A DNA stretch of 64,000 bases from JAUVPB01 sp965223695 (GTDB lineage: Bacteria; Actinomycetota; Thermoleophilia; Gaiellales; Gaiellaceae). The notes below the pieces were generated by a model. That model saw nothing but the letters and a program-made list of their open reading frames with translations. It had not been told where the DNA came from and ran no database searches. A program made the position numbers and the translations under genes. The DNA lies in the NCBI GenBank assembly GCA_965223695.1, contig CBDCXJ010000042.1, positions 1-64,000 of the forward strand, read 5' to 3'. Below, piece after piece: positions 8,665 to 16,534 of the stretch (the first letter of the stretch is position 1; every line of letters starts with the position of its first letter).

Positions 8665-9760
8665 GTGAGCGGCGACACGCTCGCGGAGAACATGGACCGC
8701 GGGGCTGCGCTCGAGTCCGCGCTCGACGATCTGCCAGACAACCAGCGCGAAGCGTTTGTGCTGCGCGAGATACTTGGCCTGCGCACGACGAGATCGCCTC
8801 AGCGCTCGAAACCACGGACTCGGCCGTCGAGTCGCTACTCGTTCGCGCGCGCCGCACCCTCAAGGAGCATCTGAGCAGCAGGCGCCTTGCTCCGGTCGCC
8901 CTCGTTGTCCCGTTTGCTCTCCGCGAGTCGATCGCCCACGCAGTGTCAGGTTTTCCCCTCGCGCCAGCTGCCGTCGGCGGCGTCACCAGCGTCTCCGTCG
9001 GTTCAGGCGGCGGGCTGGGCTACGGAGGGACGGGCGGGGCCGGTGCACAAGGCGGCGCGGTACAGGCCGGTACAGGCCGGCGCGACTCAGATCGGCGGCA
9101 CCGCGACCAGCGGCTCGGTCGGGACAACCGCTGGGAGCGCAAGCGCGCTTGGTACGACAGCCGCCACCTCGGCGGCCGCGGCCTCGGGCGCTCCAGCGCT
9201 CGTGGTGTGGCGAAGGTCCTGGCAACACCCATTCTCGCAAAGCTCGCGATCGCTGGCGCGACGACGTCGGTGGCCGCCTCGATGGCGGTCTCGAAACCAT
9301 GGAAACGTCGAGCCAAGGTCGGCAACGCCGCCAACGGCGGTCCAGACCGCGTCGAGCGGTAACGCCTCGAACGGTGTGGCAGGAACCGGCGTCGAGCTCG
9401 CTGCAAGCGACGGCGGATTCGCCGCTGGCGCAACTCGCGGCCTGGATGACGGCACGAAGAACGCCGACGCCGGTGACAAGAAGAAGCCCAAAGCGAAGAA
9501 GAAGAAGAAGAAGAAGAAGAAGAACAAGGGCACGGGCAACGCCGCGCCCGTGCATGCGCCCGCGGCGCCCGCCGCCGCTCTAAGCCCGGCGCCCACCGAA
9601 CCCGCCTCGAACGGCGACTACGCCGGGGTCCAACCGACCATTGCCAAGGTGTCGGAATCAGGCGGGCAGGGCAAGCCCCCCAAGACCGGGAACGCAACGC
9701 CGGGGACGGGCAGGACCCGCGCCGGCTGGCGTCACGAGAACTGCGGAGATCTCGATCGAC
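8665..9760 (+). pseudogene. Multiply frameshifted ECF-type sigma factor gene with long low-complexity tail
   Basis: In one frame from 8665 there is a sigma region-4 start (LDDLPDNQREAFVLREIL). It continues only in a second frame (HDEIASALETTDSAVESLLV...ARRTL), which is the region-4 helix-turn-helix. After that the coding signal switches frame at least twice more through Gly/Ala/Ser-rich sequence and a hydrophobic stretch (ILAKLAIAGATTSVAAS), and ends in a Lys- and Ala/Pro-rich tail. Regions 1-2 are missing. Large ECF sigma proteins with C-terminal hydrophobic extensions are known in this phylum. Here the gene is decayed, unless several sequencing indels are present. The boundaries are approximate. 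Confidence 0.6.
9495..9524 (+). repeat. GAA trinucleotide microsatellite (10 units)
   Basis: Ten uninterrupted GAA units encode the poly-Lys run in the tail of the degraded sigma gene. The unit length of 3 keeps frame, so slippage would change tract length rather than switch expression. Confidence 0.9.
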
Positions 9761-9898
9761 CTTCGACCGTCCACCTCAACCGGCACTCGACGGCGACCAC
9801 GACTCAGCGACTCTCGACGACGTCACCGTGCTCTGTGATCGCTGCCACGGGACCGCGAACGCGCCGCGCCTTCGGGCGAGCGCGTCAAGAGGGGGCCG

Positions 9899-10297
9899 CT
9901 ATCGATCGAAGTAATAGACGATCTGATCGAAGCGGTCCCGGGGGAAGGAGAACACAAAGACCAGCGGCTCTGGGCCGGTGCAGCGGAAGGCGTGTCGGGC
10001 CTTGGGCGGGATGTAGACCGCGCAGCCCGGCCCGACCGCCGTCGTCCGGCCGTCGATCTCCATCTGCCCGCGGCCGCTGACGATGTAGTAAGTCTCCTCG
10101 GGCTCGTGGTGATGAAGCAGGAGCTGCTCGCCAGGCGGCATTTCCGCGATGCCGGTGACGAGGCCGACGCTCTCCGTGCGCTCGCCGGCAATCAAGAGCT
10201 TCCAGCGTATCCTGCTCTTGGCGGCAAGGTCGGCATCGCGCCACCCCTCCCAGTCGAGAGCGGCTTGATCCACAACGACCGGTTTTGGCGTGTTCAT
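9899..10297 (-). CDS. Small cupin-domain protein
   Basis: A 132-residue single-domain cupin. Cupin motif 1 is seen as PGEQLLLHHHEPEETYYIVSG, providing His, His and Glu ligands. Motif 2 is GCAVYIPPKARHAFRCTG, with the last His ligand. These would hold a metal ion in a beta-barrel. The substrate cannot be read from the sequence; relatives include sugar-binding, isomerase and dioxygenase-like proteins. The gene is intact but stands among decayed genes and IS elements. Its ATG overlaps the TGA of an upstream partial frame. Confidence 0.75.
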   Translation of the reverse strand: MNTPKPVVVDQAALDWEGWRDADLAAKSRIRWKLLIAGERTESVGLVTGIAEMPPGEQLLLHHHEPEETYYIVSGRGQMEIDGRTTAVGPGCAVYIPPKARHAFRCTGPEPLVFVFSFPRDRFDQIVYYFDR

Positions 10298-10440
10298 GCG
10301 CTCTCCTCCTCATTCAATGCGTCCAAGCCGAGGGTATCGTCGAGTTCGCGGCAGGCAAGAAGACCGGCCTCGAAGGTGAACTGCGAGCCGTAGTAGACAA
10401 GGCCACTGCCTTGGCTGGTCTGCTTTCCGACGATGGCTAG
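10294..10440 (-). pseudogene. Fragment resembling the start of a DDE transposase (IS1380/IS4-like)
   Basis: A short minus-strand frame without a start of its own carries FEAGLLACRELDDTLGLDAL. This resembles the N-terminal segment of IS1380-type transposases, where a GLLxxRELDxxLGL pattern is frequent. It stops at 10294-10296, overlapping the cupin start. The assignment rests on this one motif and is tentative. Confidence 0.3.
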
Positions 10441-10450
10441 ACGGCTGCGC

Positions 10451-10574
10451 TCAAAGCACACCGCGAGTCACGTTCTCGCGCAGATCGCTGAACGCCCACC
10501 GCCAGAACTCGCTGACGGTGGCGTCCAGTCCGGCAAAGGCTGGAGTTGGAACTCGCTTGACCAAAGGCTGGAGT
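10451..10574 (-). pseudogene. Hypothetical protein fragment cut by an IS end
   Basis: A minus-strand stretch reads ...LDATVSEFWRWAFSDLREN... and stops at 10451. I recall similar N-terminal segments in actinobacterial hypothetical proteins but cannot name a function. It abuts the IS inverted repeat at 10575, so the gene was probably truncated by transposition. Confidence 0.35.
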
Positions 10575-10607
10575 TGGAGTTGACCCGTTTTGGTTGACAT
10601 CTGGGGT

Positions 10608-11489
10608 CTAGGCCGCGATGGCCTTTGTTTGGTGTTGTTGTTCGTAGTTGATGGGGCTGAGCATGTCGAGGCTGGAGTGGCGTCGGCGGGGGTTGTAGAA
10701 GCATTCGATGTACCAGAAGATGCGCATGCGTGCGTGCTCGCGTGTGGTGAAGCGTTCGCGTTTGAGGAGTTCTTTCTCGAGGCTGGCGAAGAATGTCTCG
10801 GCGAGCGCGTTGTCCCAGGGGTCGCCGACGCTGCCCATGGAGAGATCGATTCCCGACTCCTTGGCATGGCTGCCGTAGGCCAGGCTCGTATATTGGGAGC
10901 CGTGATCGGAGTGCGCGATGACGCCGGCCGTCTCGCGCGTGTGGGCTGCCATGCCGAGCGCGTCGAGGACGAGCTCTGTTTTGAGGTCGCCGCGCATTGA
11001 GCGGCCGATGATTCTTCGGCTGTAGACGTCTTGGACGCAGGCGAGGAAGAGGAAGCCTTGCCCGGTCTGGACGTACTTGATGTCGCAGACCCAGAGCCGG
11101 TTGGGCTCTGCGCGCGTGAAGTCTCTGTCGACGAGGTCTGGTGCCGAAGAGCGCCCGGCCTCGCGGATCGTGGTGCGTGGCCCGCCGCCTCGTCCGTCTG
11201 CGCCTTTGAGGCCGAGCTGGCGCATCAACCTGGCGACACGCTTCTTGCCGACACGGACGCCGTGAGCGAGTCTGAGCTCGGCCTGGATTCTCGGGGCCCC
11301 GTAGATGCCTTCCGTCTGCTCATGCACACGCCGGATCCGAACCGCGAGGTCGATGTCGGCGAGCTCGCGATCGCTCGGCCCTCGCCGCTTCCACGCGTAG
11401 TAGCCCTGACGAGTCACACCCACGACGCGGCACAGCAGGGAGACAGGAAACTGTGCTCGCTCCGCCTCGACAAACCCAAAACACGTCAC
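10608..11489 (-). CDS. IS3-family transposase OrfB (copy 1)
   Basis: A 293-residue DDE transposase subunit. An N-terminal HTH_21-type region (GIYGAPRIQAELR) is followed by an rve core with D in WVCDIKYV, D in IAHSDHGSQY and E in ALAETFFASLEKE. It differs from copy 2 by only two residues (Gly/Asp in the ..SMR.DLK.. segment and Phe/Ile in ..IEC.YNP..). Its GTG start overlaps the OrfA stop by 4 bp. Confidence 0.9.
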   Translation of the reverse strand: MTCFGFVEAERAQFPVSLLCRVVGVTRQGYYAWKRRGPSDRELADIDLAVRIRRVHEQTEGIYGAPRIQAELRLAHGVRVGKKRVARLMRQLGLKGADGRGGGPRTTIREAGRSSAPDLVDRDFTRAEPNRLWVCDIKYVQTGQGFLFLACVQDVYSRRIIGRSMRGDLKTELVLDALGMAAHTRETAGVIAHSDHGSQYTSLAYGSHAKESGIDLSMGSVGDPWDNALAETFFASLEKELLKRERFTTREHARMRIFWYIECFYNPRRRHSSLDMLSPINYEQQHQTKAIAA

Positions 11490-11782
11490 GGCTTGTCGGT
11501 CTCCCTGGCGAAGAAAGCCGCGGCGCGCTTCAAGATCTCGCGCTCCTGGCGCAGCACCTTGTTTTCCCGCTCGAGCTCACGCAACTTCGCGCGCTCCTGC
11601 GAGCTGAGCATGTCCTCGCGCTCTCCCCGATCAGCCTGATCCTGGCGCAACCAGTTACGCAACGACTGCTCCGAACAGCCAAGCTCCAGAGCGAGCTGCT
11701 TCGGTGAGCGCTCCCCGCTCCCTAGTAGCCGCACCGCCTCAACACGGAACTCCGGCGGATACGGCGGTCTCGTCTTCGGCAT
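11486..11782 (-). CDS. IS3-family transposase OrfA (copy 1, intact)
   Basis: 98 residues from ATG at 11780-11782 (MPKTRPPYPPEFRVEAVRLL). A homeodomain-like HTH (LALELGCSEQSLRNWLRQ) is followed by a leucine-zipper-like segment (LRELERENKVLRQEREILK). Unlike copy 2, this orfA has no stop or frameshift. Its promoter-bearing terminal sequence has been lost, so it may depend on readthrough from the neighbouring element. Confidence 0.88.
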   Translation of the reverse strand: MPKTRPPYPPEFRVEAVRLLGSGERSPKQLALELGCSEQSLRNWLRQDQADRGEREDMLSSQERAKLRELERENKVLRQEREILKRAAAFFARETDKP

Positions 11783-11839
11783 AACAACGTGAATCGCCCC
11801 GGGTAGTGCGTGGGCTCCGATCCTTGGGAGGATGGGGCC

Positions 11840-12172
11840 ATGACAGCAGGAGAGCAGAGAAGGCCGGGGCGGTATCCGCGGGAGTTTCGCGATCGCACGG
11901 TGAGGATGGTGTTGGAGGCCGAGTCGGAGTCGGGGTCTCAGTGGGAGGCGATCTGTCGGGTCGCTGAGAAGACGGGGCCGACGGCGGAAACGGTTAGGAA
12001 GTGGGTGCGTCGTCACGAGATCGATTACGGCAAGCGGCCTGGCCTTTCGAGCGATGAGCGTGAGCGGCTACGGGAGCTCGAGCGGGAGAATCGCGAGCTT
12101 CGTCGGGCGAATGAGATCTTGAAGGCTGCTTCGAGTTTCTTCGCGGCCGAGCTCGACGGCCAGAAGAGATGA
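11840..12172 (+). CDS. IS3-family transposase OrfA
   Basis: 110 residues from ATG 11840. An HTH domain (REFRDRTVRMVLEAE...TAETVRKWVRRHEID) is followed by the heptad-like LRELERENRELRRANEILK. The length and order match OrfA of the IS51/IS3 subgroup. The stop TGA overlaps the ATG of OrfB (ATGA). Confidence 0.87.
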   Translation: MTAGEQRRPGRYPREFRDRTVRMVLEAESESGSQWEAICRVAEKTGPTAETVRKWVRRHEIDYGKRPGLSSDERERLRELERENRELRRANEILKAASSFFAAELDGQKR

Positions 12173-13086
12173 TCGCTTTCGTCGAGGCCCGAAGGGAGCG
12201 GTTCGGGGTCGAGCCGATCTGCCGCGTGTTGGAGATCGCCCCGTCCACCTATTACTCGGCGAAGGCTAGGGGACCGTCTGTCCGCGCTGGGCGTGACGAG
12301 CAGCTCAAGCCGATGATCGCCCGCGTACACGAGAACAACTTCGGCGTGTACGGGGCCCGCAAGATCTGGGCGCAGCTCAACCGTGAAGGCACCCGTGTTG
12401 CGCGTTGCACGATCGAGCGGTTGATGCGCCAGCTCGGACTGCAAGGGGCTATCCGTGGTCGCCCGCAGCGCACAACACGCGCTGATCAGGTGTCGCGTCG
12501 CCCGGCTGACCTCGTCGATCGTGACTTCACTGCGCCCGGGCCGAATCGGCTCTGGGTCGCCGATCTCACCTACGTCAGGACCTGGTCAGGCTTCGCGTAC
12601 GTCGCTTTCGTCACCGACGCCTACAGCCGCCGGATTGTCGGCTGGAACGCCTCCCGCTCGTTGAAGAGCGACCTCGCCCTTAACGCCTTGGAACACGCAA
12701 TCTGGGAACGCCAGCGACATAACCGGGACCTCGACGGGCTCGTCCACCACAGCGACCAGGGCGTCCAGTACCTCTCGATCCGCTACACCGAACGCCTCGC
12801 CGAGAACCACGTCGTCGGCTCGGTCGGCTCCAGGGGCGACAGCTACGACAACGCCCTCGCCGAATCAGTGATCGGCCTCTACAAGACCGAACTCGTCAGA
12901 AATCGCGGCCCCTGGAAAGGCCTCGACGACCTCGAGCTCGCCACGCTGGAATGGGTCGACTGGTACAACCACCGCCGCCTCCATGGCGAACTCGGACACG
13001 TCCCGCCCGCCGAACAGGAGACCAGCTACTACGCTCAACAACCCTCAACAACAAAGGCTGAGACTCAAACTAAACAGCCTGCGTAA
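12169..13086 (+). CDS. IS3-family transposase OrfB
   Basis: A 305-residue catalytic subunit with HTH_21 (NFGVYGARKIWAQLNREG) and an rve core whose DDE residues fall in WVADLTYV, LVHHSDQGVQY and ALAESVIGLYKTE. The frame is uninterrupted and translationally coupled to OrfA. Its 3' end lies inside the right terminal repeat region. Confidence 0.9.
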   Translation: MIAFVEARRERFGVEPICRVLEIAPSTYYSAKARGPSVRAGRDEQLKPMIARVHENNFGVYGARKIWAQLNREGTRVARCTIERLMRQLGLQGAIRGRPQRTTRADQVSRRPADLVDRDFTAPGPNRLWVADLTYVRTWSGFAYVAFVTDAYSRRIVGWNASRSLKSDLALNALEHAIWERQRHNRDLDGLVHHSDQGVQYLSIRYTERLAENHVVGSVGSRGDSYDNALAESVIGLYKTELVRNRGPWKGLDDLELATLEWVDWYNHRRLHGELGHVPPAEQETSYYAQQPSTTKAETQTKQPA

Positions 13087-13102
13087 AACCCGGGCGATTC
13101 AC

Positions 13103-13687
13103 ATGGCCGTGTGCAGCCAGACGGATCTGCCGGTCGCCTGGCATATCGCCACAGCCCGCACACACGAGTCAAGCCAAGTCGAGAGGCTTCTCGGCGCCGT
13201 CAAGTCCCGCAAGTTCACGCCAGAGACGGTCACGCTCGACAAGGGCTACGACATCAAGGCTGTCTACCAAGCCTGCCACCAGGCCGGTGCCCTTCCGGTC
13301 ATCCCGCTCCGCAAAACCACCGCCGTCAAACAGGGCAAACACCTTCCACCAACGTGCGAACACGGCACCTGGGCATTCGCCGGGACGGAAATCCAACGCA
13401 AACTGGCGAAGTGGCGCTGCCCCACCGGCAACTGCCAGCCCAAGAGCCGCTGGCGGAAAGCCTCAAGGCTGCATCCGCTCATCCCCCGCGAAACAACACG
13501 CTGGGGCGACCTCTACAGGGGCCGCGCCTCCGTCGAACGCCAATTCGGTCGACTAAAACACGACTACAGCCTCACGCCGCTTCGCGTCCGCGGCCTCGAC
13601 CGCGTCCAGCTCCACACCGACCTGACAATCCTCGCCCTTCTCTCCGCCGCCCTCGCCAGGGCGCGAACCATCCCGCTCGCAGCCTAA
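13103..13687 (+). pseudogene. 3' part of an IS4/IS1182-like DDE transposase, decapitated by the IS at 11789-13102
   Basis: The frame resumes exactly where the upstream IS ends and encodes a C-terminal transposase portion: LDKGYD (second Asp region), then ...RASVERQFGRLKHDYSLTPLRVRG..., the conserved glutamate-containing C-terminal motif of DDE_Tnp_1-type proteins. The N-terminal half with the first catalytic Asp is absent on both sides of the IS, so it was removed by the rearrangement. ATG at 13103 is incidental. Confidence 0.7.
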
Positions 13688-13925
13688 ACAACCGCCACCG
13701 CTAAGACCAGACAGGCGCGCCAGCCTGCACAAACACGCCGTAAAGAGCCCAAACGCCCCCAAGAGGCCGCGAGACAGGCTCGCAAGCGCCCCCGACCGGA
13801 GACAGCACCCCCCTCTACCGCAAAATCCATGCTCAAAGGACGTCCCACTCTCCTCCGGGCAGCCTTTCGCTAGCCCTTTCGCCAAACCCTGCTAGCTACG
13901 TGGGCGTGCGCCACGCGCCCGAGTG
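13688..13925. other. Non-coding boundary between the IS island and the cox-type genes
   Basis: No gene is recognised. It probably contains the right end of the element whose transposase remnant precedes it, but I could not match a left inverted repeat. Confidence 0.4.
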
Positions 13926-14480
13926 CTAGCGGCCAAAGAGCCGCTTGAGCGCGGCGAGCAACGCACGAAAACCGACAGCTCCGCCCGAGACGGGCTTCGC
14001 AGCCTCGGCGACCGCGGCGTCGGCCTCTTCCTGCGTCCCTGCGAGCTGTTTCTGCAAGCACTCGGCGAACTGCTCGACCAGCTGCGCCGACACGTCGTGG
14101 ACGATGCCGCGCCCGTACTGGGCGACGGCGCCAGACAGCGCGAGTTCCGTCGCGATGTCGACGCGCGTCGAGCCATCGAGCTCGGTCAGCGACGAGCGAA
14201 TCGTGGCCCGCGCGCCGCCGCGGCCGCGCATCTCGCGCGCCTTGGCTGAAAGCTCGACCACGCCGGCCTCGTCATCGGCACCGGCGCGCGCCACGTCGGT
14301 TGCGAACTTGAGCGAGATCGGCCCCAGCTTGACGCCCATCTCGGCCTTCCAGTTCGACTCGTCGACCGTCTCGGTCAGCTCGGCCCCGGGCATGCACGGA
14401 ATCACGCGGGGGATGTCCATCAGCAGCTCCCAGGCCTGCGCCCGGGACGCGCTCACTTCGAAGCTGTTCTCGACGAGCAT
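13926..14480 (-). CDS. coxG: CoxG-like SRPBCC family protein
   Basis: A 184-residue protein beginning LVENSFEVSASRAQAWELLMDIPRVIPCMPGAEL-like, the typical N-terminus of carbon-monoxide-dehydrogenase subunit G (START/Bet v1 fold, hydrophobic ligand cavity). The final 40 residues are an Ala-rich linker and a basic/hydrophobic end (ALLAALKRLFG), in keeping with the membrane-recruiting role reported for CoxG. It is transcribed with the coxF/xdhC gene 25 bp upstream. No coxS/M/L genes are in the window. Confidence 0.82.
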   Translation of the reverse strand: MLVENSFEVSASRAQAWELLMDIPRVIPCMPGAELTETVDESNWKAEMGVKLGPISLKFATDVARAGADDEAGVVELSAKAREMRGRGGARATIRSSLTELDGSTRVDIATELALSGAVAQYGRGIVHDVSAQLVEQFAECLQKQLAGTQEEADAAVAEAAKPVSGGAVGFRALLAALKRLFGR

Positions 14481-14505
14481 CAGCTGTACGGTCTCGCTCG
14501 GCGGC

Positions 14506-15531
14506 TCATGCGGCGGCGCTCGGCACCGACGCGCGCGGTGTGTCGGCGCGGAACACCTCGATGATCTGGGCAGCGATCGTCACAGCGACTTCCTCCGGCG
14601 TGCGGGCGCCGATCTTAAGCCCGATCGGCGCATGAATGCGAGCGATCTGTTCGTCGCTGATGCCCTCTTCGCGTAGCCGTGCGGCGCGCTTCTCGGTCGT
14701 CCGTCGTGCGCCCATCGCGCCGATATAGCCGGCCGGGCTGTCGAGCGCGACCTTGAGGATTGGGACGTCGAACTTGTCGTCGTGGGTGAGTACGCAGATC
14801 GCGGTTCGCTCGTCGATGTAGGAGCGCGCAAGCAACTCGTCGGGCCACTCGACGACGAGCTCGTCGGCGTCGGGGAAGCGCTCGCGGGTAACGAACTTCG
14901 CGCGCGCGTCACACACGGTGACGTGGTAGCCGAGAAACTTGCCTGTCTGTGCGACCGCGGAGGCGAAGTCGATTGCGCCGAACACGTACATCCGCGGGCG
15001 TGGCGCAAACGACGATACGAAGACATCGCCCTCGTCGGTCGCAACGATCGCGTTCTCCCCGCGACCCAGCAAGCTCTTGACGCCGGCCGCCCCATCGGCC
15101 TGACCGGGCGAGTCGGGAGTGACGAGCGCCTCGTTGCCGATGCGCGGTCCGCTGATCGGCGTCGCGAGCGCGACCGGGCTCTCGGCGTCGACGGCCTCGG
15201 TGATGCCTTTCAGCACGTCGGGGTCGAGCATGTCGACGAAGATGTAGACCTTCCCGCCACATGGCAGGCCGACGTCGAACGCCTCCTCGTCGGCGATGCC
15301 GTAGGTGAGCAGTCGCGGCTCGCCGCCGTCGAGCACGGCCTGGGCCTCTTCATAGACCGCGGGCTCGACGCACCCCCCGGTCACGCTGCCTGCGACCTCG
15401 CCATCGTCCGAGACTGCAAGAACGGCTCCGGGGTCGCGCGGGGCTGATTTCTCTGTGCCGACGACCGTCGCCGTCGCAACCCGACGACCCTCGCCCACCC
15501 AGCGCTCGAGCGTTTCGAGGACGTCTCTCAT
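14506..15531 (-). CDS. XdhC/CoxF family molybdenum-cofactor sulfuration/maturation protein
   Basis: 341 residues. The N-terminal XdhC/CoxI domain has the GSVTGGCVEPAVYEEA motif with its conserved Cys. A Rossmann-like C-terminal domain follows (KFLGYHVTVCDARAKF..., then ICVLTHDDKFD and YIGAMGARRTTEKR). Proteins of this family bind the molybdopterin cofactor and sulfurate it before insertion into xanthine- or CO-dehydrogenase-type enzymes. It is transcribed away from coxD/coxE with a short intergenic space. Confidence 0.88.
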   Translation of the reverse strand: MRDVLETLERWVGEGRRVATATVVGTEKSAPRDPGAVLAVSDDGEVAGSVTGGCVEPAVYEEAQAVLDGGEPRLLTYGIADEEAFDVGLPCGGKVYIFVDMLDPDVLKGITEAVDAESPVALATPISGPRIGNEALVTPDSPGQADGAAGVKSLLGRGENAIVATDEGDVFVSSFAPRPRMYVFGAIDFASAVAQTGKFLGYHVTVCDARAKFVTRERFPDADELVVEWPDELLARSYIDERTAICVLTHDDKFDVPILKVALDSPAGYIGAMGARRTTEKRAARLREEGISDEQIARIHAPIGLKIGARTPEEVAVTIAAQIIEVFRADTPRASVPSAAA

Positions 15532-15667
15532 GATGGCGTCGGTAGGAGGGCCTGCATGGGTCGCGCGAGCATAGCGAAACGTGCTTTCGCCACCCAGGGC
15601 GGCTGGGCGTGCTCCGGTCGGCCCACACCACGACGGTCCTCGAACCGCGAGCGACTACCATGCGCGA

Positions 15668-16534
15668 ATGCGTTTCGAGACGGTTGACGCGCTGCAGAGC
15701 GAGCTCGAGCAGCACGATTACCTGCCCGATCGCGGCCTCGCGACGGCGATCTACCTGTCCCTGCGTATGGGCCGGCCGCTCCTGCTCGAGGGCGAGGCAG
15801 GCGTCGGTAAGACCGAGGTGGCGAAGACGCTCAACACGATGCTCGGCGCCGAGCTCGTGCGGCTCCAGTGCTACGAGGGCATCGACGCCTCGCAAGCGCT
15901 CTACGAGTGGGACTACGCACGCCAACTGCTCTACGCGCGCGCGCTGCAGGACGGCTCTGCCGATCAGGACACCCGCGTCAAGGAGCTCTACGGGCCCGAC
16001 TTCCTGCTCGAGCGCCCGCTCCTGCGCGCGGTCAAGCGCGGCTCGAGCGCCGTGCTGCTCGTCGACGAGCTCGACCGCGCCGACGACGAGTTCGAGGCAT
16101 TCCTGCTCGAGGTGCTCGCCGAGTTCACGGTCACGATCCCCGAGCTCGGGACGGTCGAGGCCGAATCGCCGCCCGCGGTCGTGATCACCTCGAACCGAAC
16201 CCGCGAGCTGCACGACGCGCTCAAGCGCCGCTGCCTCTACCACTGGATCGAGTTCCCAGACGTCGAGCGCGAGGCCGCGATCATCCGGGTTCGTGTCCCG
16301 GAGGCCTCTGAGGCCCTGGCTCACTCGGTCGCACGCGCTGTCGAGCGCCTGCGCGACTTCGACCTGATCAAGCGCCCGGGCGCTGCCGAGGCGATCGACT
16401 GGGCACGCGCGTTGAACCTTCTCGGTGCCGACGAGGTCGACGGCGAGACCGGGCGCGAGACCATCGGCTGGGTGGTCAAGAACCAGGACGACATGCGCCG
16501 CGTCGAGGCGAAGCTCGACGAGCTGATCCAGTGA
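15668..16534 (+). CDS. coxD: CoxD-like MoxR-type AAA+ ATPase
   Basis: A 288-residue single AAA+ module. Walker A GEAGVGKTE is at 42-50, Walker B AVLLVDELDRAD at about 128-139, sensor I is ITSNRTREL, and an arginine-finger-like RRCLYHW follows. In the aerobic CO dehydrogenase system CoxD is an ATP-dependent chaperone for assembling the Cu-S-Mo active site. The start was chosen as ATG 15668 because the upstream frame is not conserved-looking. It overlaps the next gene by 4 bp, supporting joint function with the VWA protein. Confidence 0.87.
   Translation: MRFETVDALQSELEQHDYLPDRGLATAIYLSLRMGRPLLLEGEAGVGKTEVAKTLNTMLGAELVRLQCYEGIDASQALYEWDYARQLLYARALQDGSADQDTRVKELYGPDFLLERPLLRAVKRGSSAVLLVDELDRADDEFEAFLLEVLAEFTVTIPELGTVEAESPPAVVITSNRTRELHDALKRRCLYHWIEFPDVEREAAIIRVRVPEASEALAHSVARAVERLRDFDLIKRPGAAEAIDWARALNLLGADEVDGETGRETIGWVVKNQDDMRRVEAKLDELIQ

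Larger units (their letters stand above)
10575..11788 (-). mobile_element. IS3-family element copy 1, truncated at its 5' (OrfA) end
   Basis: Nearly identical to the copy at 35721-36999 but in the opposite orientation. The orfB-side inverted repeat (TGGAGTTGACCCG...) is present from 10575. On the orfA side the sequence breaks off six bases upstream of the OrfA start codon, where a different IS begins at 11789. The missing part, compared with copy 2, is the terminal repeat plus about 60 bp. Both reading frames are intact. Confidence 0.85.
11789..13102 (+). mobile_element. Second type of IS3-family element, complete
   Basis: 1.31 kb with terminal inverted repeats: the left end begins GTGAATCGCCCCGGG at 11789 and the right end is its complement, CCCGGGCGATTCAC, finishing at 13102. 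The two frames inside are intact. Its left end abuts the truncated copy-1 element and its right end abuts the 3' part of an unrelated transposase gene. No target-site duplication is visible, so a deletion or recombination followed insertion. Confidence 0.85.

Noticed and set aside
9495..9524. GAA repeat as a phase-variation switch
   Set aside because: Trinucleotide unit keeps the frame and the gene is already a pseudogene.
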